Positions 26,459 to 34,937 of a DNA stretch of 64,000 nucleotides are shown here, in pieces; the stretch's first letter is position 1; every line of letters starts with the position of its first letter. The position numbers and the translations under genes are program-made. The stretch is from Pseudomonadota bacterium (GTDB lineage: Bacteria > Pseudomonadota > Alphaproteobacteria > Rhizobiales > Xanthobacteraceae). Under the pieces are notes generated by a model. It made no database searches. It was not told the DNA's origin and saw only the letters and a list, made by a program, of their open reading frames with translations. The DNA is taken from the NCBI GenBank assembly GCA_023404675.1, contig JAEYAW010000028.1, positions 62,001-126,000 of the forward strand, given 5' to 3'.

Positions 26459-28980
26459 TCGGCGGCGTCGCGATGCAGGATGCGATCGACCGGAAACTCG
26501 CAGATGACCGTGGTGCCCTTCCCCACCGCCGACTCGACGCGCACCTTGCCGCCGTGCAGCTCGACGAACGAACGCACCAGCGAGAGCCCGAGCCCCGCGC
26601 CGCGATGCCGCGAACCGTTGGCATGGCTCTCGAACCAGTCGAACACCCGGTCGCGCACGTCCTGCGGAATGCCGGGGCCGCGGTCGGTCACCGCGAAGAC
26701 GATGCTGGTCTCGGTGCGATGCGCGGTCAGGTCGATCGCACTGTTCTCCGGCGAGAAGCCTGCGGCATTGGCGAGCAGATTGTAGAGCACCTGCACCACG
26801 CGGCTCTCGTCCGCGACGAAACGCGACACGCCCGGACCGATATCAACGCGCAGCGCGATGTTGTGATGTGTGAGCCGGTCCTGCACCCCGGCGGCGGCCT
26901 GCTCGATGGCGGCACGCACGTCCACCGGTCCCAGCGTCAGCGTCATCGCGCCGGCGTCGATGGTGGCGAGATCCAGAATATTGTTGATGATCGCCAGCAG
27001 CGCATTGGTCGAGGAGGTGATGTAGCCGAGATATTCGCTCTGCTTCGACGTCATTGGGCCGGTGGTCGGATCGCTGATCAGATGCGCGAATCCGATGATG
27101 GTGGTGAGCGGCGAGCGCAGCTCGTAGGAAACGTGGTGCACGAAGTCGATCTTCATCTGATCGGCGGTCTCGAGCGCGTCGTTGCGCTCGCGCAGCGCCC
27201 GCTCCACGTTCACCGTGTCGGTGACGTCCTGGAACGTCAGCATGGTCGCGCCGTCCGGCAGCGGCAGCGCGGTGCAGTCGATCACGCTGCCGTCGCGCCG
27301 CTCGAGCCGCAACGAGATCGGGCTGCGATTCTCGATGGAGGTGATGGCCCCGCGCAGCATCTGCAGGCCGGTGTCGTCGCTGTAGAGCGGGCGGCACCAT
27401 TCCTCCACCGTCTCGATATGCGGCTCCTCGCTCAGCGCCTCGGGCGCGATCTTCCACATCCGGGCGAAGGCGGGATTGAACAGGCGGGCACGGCCGTTGC
27501 TGCCGAACACCGCGACGCCCTCGACGAGATTGTCGAGCGTCTCGCGCTGTACGCGGATCAGCGAATCGTAGCGGCGGGCGAGGTCGAGCCGTTCGGTGAC
27601 GTCGTCGAACAGATAGGTGACGCCGCCTTCCGGATTGGACGTCGTGACAACGCTGACCGCGCGCCCGTCGGGCAGGTACCAGATGTCGCGCGCGGCCTCG
27701 ACGGCGCGATAGGCCTCGTGCAGGCGCATCTTCCATTGCCGGAAGTCGGGCTGCTCGGGCAGCTTGCGCTCGGCGCGCAGGCGATCCAGCACCGCCGAAT
27801 CGTCGGGCCGGGTTTCGAGAAAGGCCGGGTCGAGCTCCCACAGGCGGCGATAGGACTCGTTGTGAAAGATCAGCCGGCGCTCGCCGTCGAACACCGCGAC
27901 GCCCGACGACAGCTGATCGAGAATGCGCCGCTGCGCCTCGGCCATGCGGGTCATCGCCTCGCGCAACGCGGTCGCCTCGCTGGCGTCGATGGCGATGCCC
28001 GCGCTTCCCTCGCTCAGCCGGGCGGCGCGAATGTCGACCATCCGCCGCTCGCCGCCGGAGATGACCGGCAGCCGCGCCTCGAAAGTCTTTCCCTCTCCGA
28101 GCGCACGCGCCAGCGCGCTGCGATCGTCGGTGTCCAGCAGTTCGAGACTGCGCGCCAGCGCGTCCTCGGGCGAAGCCGCATCAGTGGCGCGGGCATAGGC
28201 GTCGTTGACATAGGCCAGCGCGCCGTTGTCGCGCCGCGTCCACAATGGATAGGGCAGCACCTGCATGAAGGCGCGCAGCAGCGAGGACTCGGCATTCAGC
28301 GCGGCAAAGCGCTGGCTGAGTTCGGAGAGTTCGCGGCGCACACCCGTGAGTTCGCGAATGCGGACAACGGCCTGTCCGCCGACCGCGCGCCCCATCACCT
28401 CCACGGTCCGTCCAACCGAAGTGACGATCTGAAACAGAAAACTCTCGCCGCGATCCCGCAGCGCATCGACCGCGCGGTCGAGTTGCAGCGCCTGTTCGGG
28501 ATGCAGCCACGTTGCGAAGGCAAGGATCCGCTGCGGCGGATGATCCGCTGCACGCGGCGACAGCATCGAAAGATCGCCGCTGATCTCCGGCATCTCGGCG
28601 CCGGCGGCCCAGGCGATCAGCACCTGCTGCTCGACGAACAGCAGCGTCCGGTAGCGATCCGCCTCGGTCTGCAAGGTCTGGATCTGGGCCCGGAGAGCCT
28701 GCTCGGTCCGGGCCGACCGCAGCCGGGCCCGCAGCAGCAGCACCGCCGCGACCACCGAGAAGCCCAGCATGGCAAAGCCGAGCACGACCGCGATCATCTC
28801 GTGCCGGTCGAGGTTGAGCGGCAGATCGAATGGATCGGCGGCAAGCGCGGGCACGGCTGCGGCGGCGGACCCGATGGCCGCGACCGCAGCCCCCACGCCG
28901 CCCGCTATGCTGATGGCTCCACGTCCAAGCGCACTGCACGACAGATGCGCCTGACGGAATGCCGCGAGTACGCCTGACAT
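26455..28980 (-). CDS. divL: DivL-like PAS-domain sensor kinase with Tyr at the phospho-acceptor site
   Basis: An 841-residue membrane-linked kinase-like protein. A transmembrane helix lies at about residues 62-84, followed by several PAS-type regions (for example YVNDAYARATDA, VFDGERRLIFHNESYRRLW and VFGSNGRARLFNPAFARMW). The DHp helix reads HHVSYELRSPLTTIIGF, where the usual His of SHELRTPL is Tyr (about 619). The ATPase domain is complete (N box NLLANAAGF, DRGPGIP, GAGLGLSLV). Tyr in place of His is the hallmark of Caulobacter DivL, which controls CckA and hence CtrA. The start at 28980 is chosen because upstream sequence is non-coding in character. Coupled to the tsaE fusion. Confidence 0.85.
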   Translation of the reverse strand: MSGVLAAFRQAHLSCSALGRGAISIAGGVGAAVAAIGSAAAAVPALAADPFDLPLNLDRHEMIAVVLGFAMLGFSVVAAVLLLRARLRSARTEQALRAQIQTLQTEADRYRTLLFVEQQVLIAWAAGAEMPEISGDLSMLSPRAADHPPQRILAFATWLHPEQALQLDRAVDALRDRGESFLFQIVTSVGRTVEVMGRAVGGQAVVRIRELTGVRRELSELSQRFAALNAESSLLRAFMQVLPYPLWTRRDNGALAYVNDAYARATDAASPEDALARSLELLDTDDRSALARALGEGKTFEARLPVISGGERRMVDIRAARLSEGSAGIAIDASEATALREAMTRMAEAQRRILDQLSSGVAVFDGERRLIFHNESYRRLWELDPAFLETRPDDSAVLDRLRAERKLPEQPDFRQWKMRLHEAYRAVEAARDIWYLPDGRAVSVVTTSNPEGGVTYLFDDVTERLDLARRYDSLIRVQRETLDNLVEGVAVFGSNGRARLFNPAFARMWKIAPEALSEEPHIETVEEWCRPLYSDDTGLQMLRGAITSIENRSPISLRLERRDGSVIDCTALPLPDGATMLTFQDVTDTVNVERALRERNDALETADQMKIDFVHHVSYELRSPLTTIIGFAHLISDPTTGPMTSKQSEYLGYITSSTNALLAIINNILDLATIDAGAMTLTLGPVDVRAAIEQAAAGVQDRLTHHNIALRVDIGPGVSRFVADESRVVQVLYNLLANAAGFSPENSAIDLTAHRTETSIVFAVTDRGPGIPQDVRDRVFDWFESHANGSRHRGAGLGLSLVRSFVELHGGKVRVESAVGKGTTVICEFPVDRILHRDAAE

Positions 28981-29143
28981 GCTTGCCCCAAGACCGTCCA
29001 CGACTCCGCGCCGGCGTTCTTGCACCGTTCGCGAATCGCCCGAGAATATCCTTAAGCGGACTCGCGGGGTAAGAGTCCAGATCGTGAACGTCGGGAAGCC
29101 GGCGCGTTTTCGATACGGACCGGAACCCGGTCCAGCGCGCGCG

Positions 29144-29881
29144 CTACAGCCAGCCGGTCTCCAGCACCCGCGCCCAGCCCGGTTCGCCACGCGCGCGCGC
29201 CAGCGCGATCATCTCCGCCGGATCGTAGCGAACGTGGCGGAAGGTCACCGACCATGCGCCGTCGTTCCGCTCCAGAATCGCGTAACGCGCATCGGGCGAG
29301 CCGGTCTGCACCACATGGCGGGGCGGGGTGGGATCGAGATAGCCCTGACAGCCGACGCTGCCCGGATTGACGATCATCCGGCCATCGCCCAGACGGACCG
29401 CGCGCGCGATGTGGCTGTGCCCGCACAGAATCAGCGATTGATCGACACCGGTCGCGCGCCGTTCGATCCCGGCGGACGCTGCTGCCGTGACGATGCCATC
29501 GGGCGTCACCTGCTCCAGCCAGTAGGTTTCGTCGTCCTGCGGAGTCGCATGACAGAGAAACACCTCGTCACGCCAGATCGTCGCGAGCGGCAGATCGCGC
29601 AGCCATGCCAGCTGCCGCGCATCGAGCTGCGCGTAAGCGGGGCGCTCCCATGATCCCATCCCCTCCGGATCCTGCTCGATCAGGTAGCGGTCGTGATTGC
29701 CGCGGACATGCACGATGTCCCGGCCGATGAGGCGGTCCAGCGTCCCGGCAGCATCGAGCGGCCCGCTGACGATGTCGCCGAGATCGACGATCGCATCGAT
29801 GCCGTGGTCTCGGATATCGGCCAGCACCGCGTCGAGCGCCGCGCTGTTGCCGTGGATATCGGCGATGGCGGCGAAGCGCAT
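29144..29881 (-). CDS. Calcineurin-like metallophosphoesterase
   Basis: A 245-residue phosphoesterase of the YfcE/MPP superfamily. Metal-binding motifs are visible: ADIHGN, DLGDIVSGP, VRGNHDRY, CHATPQ and CGHSHIARAV. NPGSVG follows as in YfcE-like phosphodiesterases. The substrate (cyclic nucleotide, dinucleotide or phosphoprotein) is unknown. It ends the folC series, eight bases downstream of the folC stop, so it is probably co-transcribed. Confidence 0.88.
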   Translation of the reverse strand: MRFAAIADIHGNSAALDAVLADIRDHGIDAIVDLGDIVSGPLDAAGTLDRLIGRDIVHVRGNHDRYLIEQDPEGMGSWERPAYAQLDARQLAWLRDLPLATIWRDEVFLCHATPQDDETYWLEQVTPDGIVTAAASAGIERRATGVDQSLILCGHSHIARAVRLGDGRMIVNPGSVGCQGYLDPTPPRHVVQTGSPDARYAILERNDGAWSVTFRHVRYDPAEMIALARARGEPGWARVLETGWL

Positions 29882-29888
29882 CTTCGAG

Positions 29889-31226
29889 TTACTCCGGCAG
29901 CGTGCCGTTGAGAGCCAAAACGTGCCCGGCGAGATACAGCGATCCGGTGATCAGGATGCGCGGCGGCACCTCGTAGGCCAGTTGTGTCAGCCGCCGCAGC
30001 GCCGCCTCGACGCCCGGCGTGGTCTCGACGCGCATGCCGAGCGCGCGCGCGGCGTCCGCCAGCGCGTCGGGCGACATCGCGTTGTCCTGCCCCGGAATCG
30101 GCACCGCGATGATATGCCGCGTCAGCCCCGCGAAATTGGCGAGGAAGCCATGAGCATCCTTGTTCGCCAGCATGCCCGCGATCACCACCAGCGGACGCGA
30201 CACGCGTTCTTCAAGATCGCCGAGCGCGGCCGCGACGATACGCCCGCCATCGGGGTTGTGGCCGCCGTCGAGCCACACCTCGCTGCCCGGCGGGGCCAGC
30301 GCGACCAGCGCGCCATGGGCCAGCCGCTGCATCCGCGCCGGCCATTCCGCCTCGGTCAGTCCCCGCTCGATTGCGGCAGTCTCGATCGGAAAGATCGCCG
30401 CCGCGCGCAGCGCCACGATGGCGAGCCCCGCATTCTCGAACTGATGCCGGCCGAACAGGCGCGGCGCGGGCAGATCCAGCAGGCCGCGCTCGTCCTGATA
30501 GACCAGCCGCCCGCGCTCGACGCTCACATGCCAGTCCTGCCCGGCGCTAAGAAGTGGCGCGCGGGCCCGCGCCGCATGCTGCTCGATCACCGCGGCAGCC
30601 TCGGGTGGCTGCTCGGCGCTGACCACCGGCACGCCGCGCCTGATGATGCCCGCCTTCTCGCCCGCGATCTTCACCAGGTTGTCGCCGAGAAACTCGACAT
30701 GATCCATGCTGACCGGCGTGATCACGCTGACGGCGGGGCGCTCGACGACGCTGGTGGCATCCAGCCGCCCGCCGAGGCCGACTTCGAGCAGCACGGCATC
30801 GGCCGGATGGCGGGCGAACAGCAGCAGCGCTGCCGCCGTCTCGATCTCGAACACGGTGATGGGATCACCGCCATTGGCGCGCTCGCATTCTTCCAGTGCG
30901 GCGCGCAGCGCATCGTCGCTCACCAGCACGCCGCCGCCGGGATGGCCGAGGCGAAACCGCTCGTTGATCCGCACCAGATGCGGCGAGGTATAGGTGTGGA
31001 CGCGCAGACCCGCCGCTTCCAGCATCGCGCGCAGATAGGCGACCGTGGAGCCCTTGCCGTTGGTGCCGGCGACATGGATCACCGGCGGCAGTGACCGCTC
31101 CGGATGGCCGAGACGTTCGAGGATCCGCCACATCCGGTCCAGCGTCAGATCGATGCGGCGCGGATGCAGCGCGGAGAGGCGCGCGAGGATGTCGTCGAGC
31201 GGGCGGGCGCGGTCGGGCGCGTTCAC
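29889..31226 (-). CDS. folC: Folylpolyglutamate synthase / dihydrofolate synthase
   Basis: A 445-residue ATP-dependent ligase that adds glutamate to dihydropteroate and tetrahydrofolates. The Mur-ligase-type P-loop is HVAGTNGKGSTVAYL. TYTSPHLVRINERF, LLEVGLGGRLDATSVV, SMDHVEFLGD and WLDGGHNPDG are also typical. It starts with GTG at 31226 overlapping the accD stop (GTGA). The accD-folC pair is widespread in proteobacteria. Confidence 0.95.
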   Translation of the reverse strand: MNAPDRARPLDDILARLSALHPRRIDLTLDRMWRILERLGHPERSLPPVIHVAGTNGKGSTVAYLRAMLEAAGLRVHTYTSPHLVRINERFRLGHPGGGVLVSDDALRAALEECERANGGDPITVFEIETAAALLLFARHPADAVLLEVGLGGRLDATSVVERPAVSVITPVSMDHVEFLGDNLVKIAGEKAGIIRRGVPVVSAEQPPEAAAVIEQHAARARAPLLSAGQDWHVSVERGRLVYQDERGLLDLPAPRLFGRHQFENAGLAIVALRAAAIFPIETAAIERGLTEAEWPARMQRLAHGALVALAPPGSEVWLDGGHNPDGGRIVAAALGDLEERVSRPLVVIAGMLANKDAHGFLANFAGLTRHIIAVPIPGQDNAMSPDALADAARALGMRVETTPGVEAALRRLTQLAYEVPPRILITGSLYLAGHVLALNGTLPE

Positions 31227-32140
31227 GTCGAGGGCGCGGCGATCACCGCGTCGGGTGGCGGCGGCATGACAGCCCGGGGGCTCTCCGCCTGCGCGGGCGC
31301 CTTGGTGAGCAGGCGGCACAACCGCGCCAGGGTGGGCCGCAGATCGTGGCGATGCACCACCATGTCCACCATGCCGTGGTCCTTGAGGTACTCCGCGCGC
31401 TGGAAGCCTTCAGGCAGCTTCTCGCGAATGGTCTGCTCGATCACGCGGGCGCCGGCGAAGCCGATCAGCGCGCCGGGCTCGGCAAGCTGGACGTCGCCGA
31501 GCATGGCGTAGGACGCGGTGACGCCGCCGGTGGTCGGATTGGTCAGCACGACGATATAGGGCAGCTTCGCCTCGCGCAGCATCTGGATCGCGACCGTCGT
31601 GCGCGGCATCTGCATCAGCGACAGGATGCCTTCCTGCATCCGCGCGCCGCCGGACGCCGCGAACATGATGAAGGGCGTGTGCTTCTCAAGCGCGAGTTCA
31701 AGTCCGCGCACCACGGCCTCGCCCGCCGCCATGCCGAGCGAGCCGCCCATGAAGTCGAAGTCCTGCACCGCGACCACGACCGGATTGCTCTCCAGCTTGC
31801 CAAACCCGACCTTCACCGCATCGTTCATGCCGGTCTTGCTGCGGGCATCCTTGATGCGGTCGGCGTATCTGCGCTCGTCGCGGAACTTCAGCGGATCGGC
31901 GGCCACCTCGGGCAGCCCGACGTCGAGCCAGGTCTCGTTGTCGAAGATCGACTTCAGGCGCGCGGTCGCGCCCATGCGCATGTGGTAGTTCGAGCCGGGA
32001 ATGACGAACTGGTTGGCCTCGACATCCTTGTAGAACACCAGCTGCCCGCTGTCGGGGCACTTGATCCACAGATTCTCCGGCGTCTCCCGCCGCAGCATGT
32101 TGCGGATTTTCGGGCGGACGACGTTGGTGATCCAGTTCAT
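31223..32140 (-). CDS. accD: Acetyl-CoA carboxylase carboxyltransferase subunit beta
   Basis: A 305-residue subunit that, with AccA, transfers carboxyl from biotin to acetyl-CoA in fatty-acid synthesis. The crotonase-like core is complete: FDFMGGSLGMAAGE, FAASGGARMQEG, TNPTTGGVTASYAMLGD and FAGARVIEQTI. The usual N-terminal zinc ribbon (four Cys in two CxxC pairs) is not: the region reads WIKCPDSGQLVFYK and FVIPGSNYH, with only one Cys. The rest of the ribbon fold appears kept. I recall related Bradyrhizobium AccD proteins being alike. It ends in a Pro/Ala-rich tail. Confidence 0.95.
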   Translation of the reverse strand: MNWITNVVRPKIRNMLRRETPENLWIKCPDSGQLVFYKDVEANQFVIPGSNYHMRMGATARLKSIFDNETWLDVGLPEVAADPLKFRDERRYADRIKDARSKTGMNDAVKVGFGKLESNPVVVAVQDFDFMGGSLGMAAGEAVVRGLELALEKHTPFIMFAASGGARMQEGILSLMQMPRTTVAIQMLREAKLPYIVVLTNPTTGGVTASYAMLGDVQLAEPGALIGFAGARVIEQTIREKLPEGFQRAEYLKDHGMVDMVVHRHDLRPTLARLCRLLTKAPAQAESPRAVMPPPPDAVIAAPST

Positions 32141-32239
32141 CTCAAAACCTCTCCGGGTCGCCGGGGACGCCCCTTATGTGCGGTGCATCGTCCGGCTGAC
32201 AAGGGGCTAAACGCGCTACCACAGAACGCGGTAAAGTGG

Positions 32240-33091
32240 CTATTCCGCGGCTCCCGCCGGGCTCGATGCCGCGGCCTGCCGCACCCCCTGCGCCAGCGCC
32301 GCCGCCAGATCCGCCACCGCCTTGACGGTGCCGGGCGTCGCCCGTCCGTTGTCGTCGAGACTGCCGCGCAGCGCATCGACGAGCGCCGTTCCGACCACCG
32401 AGCCGTCGGCATGGCGGGCGATGGCCCCCGCCGCCTCGGGCGTTCGGATGCCGAAGCCGACGCAGACGGGAAGGCTGGCATGGCGCTTGATGCGCTCCAC
32501 CGCCATGGCGACCTGCGCGGTGTCGGCGCTGGCGCTGCCGGTGATGCCGGTGACGGAGACGTAGTAGACAAAGCCCGAGGTGTTCGCGAGCACGGCGGGC
32601 AGGCGCTTGTCGTCGGTGGTCGGTGTCGCGAGGCGGATGAAGTTCAGCCCGGCCTTCAGCGCGGGCAGACACAGTTCGGTGTCCTCCTCCGGCGGCAGAT
32701 CGACCACGATCAGCCCGTCGACGCCGGCAGCCTTGGCGTCGGGCAGGAAACGGTCCACCCCGTAGATGTAGATCGGGTTGTAGTAGCCCATCAGCACGAT
32801 CGGCGTGGTCTGGTCGCCCTCGCGGAACGCGCGCACCAGATCGAGCGTCTTCCTCAGCGTCATGCCCGCCTTCAAGGCGCGCAGGCCCGCCGCCTGGATC
32901 GAGGGGCCGTCCGCCATCGGATCGGTGAACGGCATGCCGATCTCGATCACGTCAGCGCCCGCCGCCGGGAGCGCCCTGATGACGTCGAGCGAGGTCTGCG
33001 GATCGGGATCGCCCGCCATCAGGAAGGTGACGAAGGCCGCGCGGCCCTCCTGCTTCAGCGCGGCAAACCGCGCGTCGATGCGTGTGGTCAT
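32240..33091 (-). CDS. trpA: Tryptophan synthase alpha chain
   Basis: A 283-residue subunit that releases indole from indole-3-glycerol phosphate. Catalytic Glu in VIEIGMPFTDPMADGP and Asp in the same motif are visible, with GYYNPIYIYG, VDLPPEE, VSVTGITGSA and GFGIRTPEAAGA. It is 630 bp downstream of trpB, separated by a convergent-to-divergent DUF559 gene and repeats, whereas trpB and trpA normally abut. The upstream ribosome-binding site is weak. Confidence 0.96.
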   Translation of the reverse strand: MTTRIDARFAALKQEGRAAFVTFLMAGDPDPQTSLDVIRALPAAGADVIEIGMPFTDPMADGPSIQAAGLRALKAGMTLRKTLDLVRAFREGDQTTPIVLMGYYNPIYIYGVDRFLPDAKAAGVDGLIVVDLPPEEDTELCLPALKAGLNFIRLATPTTDDKRLPAVLANTSGFVYYVSVTGITGSASADTAQVAMAVERIKRHASLPVCVGFGIRTPEAAGAIARHADGSVVGTALVDALRGSLDDNGRATPGTVKAVADLAAALAQGVRQAAASSPAGAAE

Positions 33092-33114
33092 GAGCAGTCG
33101 CAGTCCGTGCTAAT

Positions 33115-33162
33115 CTCTCCCCGCCGGGGAGAAGTCGGCGGCAAGGCCGCCGGGTGAGGGGG
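33115..33162 (+). repeat. Repeat L: left flank of the DUF559 gene
   Basis: 48 bp containing CTCTCCCCGCCGGGGAGA (a near-perfect palindrome), a second stem CGGCGGCAAGGCCGCCG, and GGTGAGGGGG. It is a direct repeat of 33646-33693 with about three mismatches, and an inverted repeat of 33511-33559. Its GAGGGGG lies just before the DUF559 ATG. Confidence 0.85.
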
Positions 33163-33163
33163 C

Positions 33164-33616
33164 ATGCAGCGGTTCAAATCTTGGGCGAAATCCCTCCGGG
33201 CCGCGCAGACCTGTGCCGAGGCGAAGCTGTGGCGAGCACTGCGCAATCGCAGGTTGGCCCGATGGAAATTTCGCCGGCAGCATCCGGTCGAACAATATGT
33301 GGTGGACTTCGTCACGCTCGAAGGACGGCTGGTCGTCGAGGTCGACGGCATGACCCACGACGACGCTGGAGCCAAGGCGCACGATGCCGTGCGAACGCGC
33401 GTTCTGGAGAACTGCGGCTTCCACGTCCTGCGGGTGAACAATGTCGATGTGTTCGACAACATCGATGGTGTTCTGGACCTGATTGCCTCGACCCTGCCGT
33501 CCAAGGACAGCCCCCTCACCCGGCCACTGCGTGGCCGACCTCTCCCCGACGGGGAGAGGGGAAGCGGGAGCCGCCGCTTCACGCCAGCAATCGCTCCGGC
33601 TGTCGCCGACGCTTGA
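33164..33616 (+). CDS. DUF559 (Vsr/PD-(D/E)xK-like) endonuclease-domain protein
   Basis: A 150-residue protein. Residues about 1-112 are the DUF559 domain related to very-short-patch-repair endonucleases: AEAKLWRALRNRRL, KFRRQHPVEQYVVDFV and LVVEVDGMTHD carry the Asp and Glu-x-Asp of a PD-(D/E)xK site, ending with VLRVNNVDVFDNIDGVL. From about residue 116 the frame runs into repeat 33511-33559 (SPLTRPLRGRPLPDGERG), so the tail is repeat-encoded. It lies on the strand opposite to the trp genes, between trpB and trpA. The cellular role of DUF559 proteins is not known to me. Confidence 0.85.
   Translation: MQRFKSWAKSLRAAQTCAEAKLWRALRNRRLARWKFRRQHPVEQYVVDFVTLEGRLVVEVDGMTHDDAGAKAHDAVRTRVLENCGFHVLRVNNVDVFDNIDGVLDLIASTLPSKDSPLTRPLRGRPLPDGERGSGSRRFTPAIAPAVADA
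33511..33559 (-). repeat. Repeat I: inverted copy inside the DUF559 3' end
   Basis: CCCCCTCACCCGGCCACTGC, then GTGGCCGACCTCTCCCCGAC and GGGGAGAGG. This is the reverse complement layout of repeat L, with the inner stem changed to GGCCACTGCGTGGCC (compensated pairing). With L it brackets the DUF559 core as an inverted pair. Confidence 0.85.
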
Positions 33617-33645
33617 TCCCCGGCGAGGTGCATCCAAAACCTCAC

Positions 33646-33693
33646 CTCTCCCCGCCGGGGAGAGGTCAGCGGCAGGGCCGCCGGGTGAGGGGG
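33646..33693 (+). repeat. Repeat R: right flank, direct copy of repeat L
   Basis: CTCTCCCCGCCGGGGAGAGG, then TCAGCGGCAGGGCCGCCGGG and TGAGGGGG, differing from repeat L at about three positions. It ends 27 bp before the trpB stop codon. Confidence 0.85.
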
Positions 33694-33719
33694 GCCTTCG
33701 ATGTCCTGAACAAACGACA

Positions 33720-34937
33720 TCAGGCGTTCTTGGCCTTCAGGATCTCGCCGACCTGCGGCACGTCCTTGTCGCCGCGGCCGGAGAGATTGACGACCATCAG
33801 GTGATCCGGCGGGCGCTTCGGCGCCAGCTCCATCACCTTGGCGATGGCGTGCGCGGGCTCCAGCGCCGGGATGATGCCCTCAAGCCGCGACAGCAACTGA
33901 AAAGCCTCCAGCGCTTCATCGTCCGTCGCCGACAGATAGGTCGCGCGGCCGACATCGTTGAGCCAGGCGTGCTCCGGGCCGATGCCGGGATAGTCGAGCC
34001 CCGCCGAGATCGAATGCGCGTCCTGAATCTGTCCGTCGGCGTCCATCAAGAGATACGTGCGGTTGCCGTGCAGCACGCCGGGGCGGCCGCCCGCGAGCGA
34101 GGCCGCGTGCAGCTTGGTGAGACCGTGGCCCGCCGCCTCGACACCGAAAATCTCCACCGTCGGATCATCGAGGAACGGATGAAACAGCCCCATGGCGTTG
34201 GAGCCTCCGCCGATGCAGGCGACCAGCGAATCCGGCAGGCGGCCCTCGGCCTCCTGCATCTGCACCCGCGTCTCGTCGCCGATCACCGACTGGAAGTCGC
34301 GCACCATGGTCGGATAGGGATGCGGCCCCGCCACCGTGCCGATGCAGTAGAAGGTGTTGCCGACATTGGTCACCCAGTCGCGCAGCGCCTCGTTCATTGC
34401 GTCCTTCAGCGTGCGCGAGCCGGACTGCACCGGCACCACCCTCGCGCCCAGCATCTCCATGCGGATGACGTTGGGCTGCTGCCGCTCGACGTCCACCGCG
34501 CCCATGTAGACGATGCATTCGAGCCCGAAGCGCGCGCACAGCGTCGCGGTGGCGACGCCATGCTGGCCCGCCCCGGTCTCCGCGATGATGCGCTTCTTGC
34601 CCATCCGACGCGCAACCATGATCTGGCCGAGCACGTTGTTCACCTTGTGGGAGCCTGTATGATTCAGCTCCTCGCGCTTGAAATAGATTTTCGCGCCGCC
34701 GAGGTGTTCGGTCAGCCGCTCGGCGAAATACAGCGGCGAAGGCCGGCCGATATAGTCGCGGCGATGACGCGCCATTTCGGCCACGAAGGCCGGATCGACC
34801 TTCGCCTCATTGTACGCCTTCTCCAGATCGAGGATCAGCGGCATCAGGGTTTCGGCGACGAACCGCCCCCCATACAGGCCGAAGCGGCCGTGCTCGTCGG
34901 GGCCCGAACGGAACGAATTGGGAAGCGGGACACTCAT
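33720..34937 (-). CDS. trpB: Tryptophan synthase beta chain
   Basis: A 405-residue PLP enzyme that condenses indole with serine. Visible are the PLP lysine motif RELNHTGSHKVNN (written here as REELNHTGSHKVNN), AETGAGQHGVATA, ACIGGGSNAMGLFHPF (phosphate loop) and SAGLDYPGIGPEHAWL. The start ATG overlaps the trpF stop (ATGA). The downstream partner trpA is displaced by the DUF559 insertion. Confidence 0.97.
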   Translation of the reverse strand: MSVPLPNSFRSGPDEHGRFGLYGGRFVAETLMPLILDLEKAYNEAKVDPAFVAEMARHRRDYIGRPSPLYFAERLTEHLGGAKIYFKREELNHTGSHKVNNVLGQIMVARRMGKKRIIAETGAGQHGVATATLCARFGLECIVYMGAVDVERQQPNVIRMEMLGARVVPVQSGSRTLKDAMNEALRDWVTNVGNTFYCIGTVAGPHPYPTMVRDFQSVIGDETRVQMQEAEGRLPDSLVACIGGGSNAMGLFHPFLDDPTVEIFGVEAAGHGLTKLHAASLAGGRPGVLHGNRTYLLMDADGQIQDAHSISAGLDYPGIGPEHAWLNDVGRATYLSATDDEALEAFQLLSRLEGIIPALEPAHAIAKVMELAPKRPPDHLMVVNLSGRGDKDVPQVGEILKAKNA

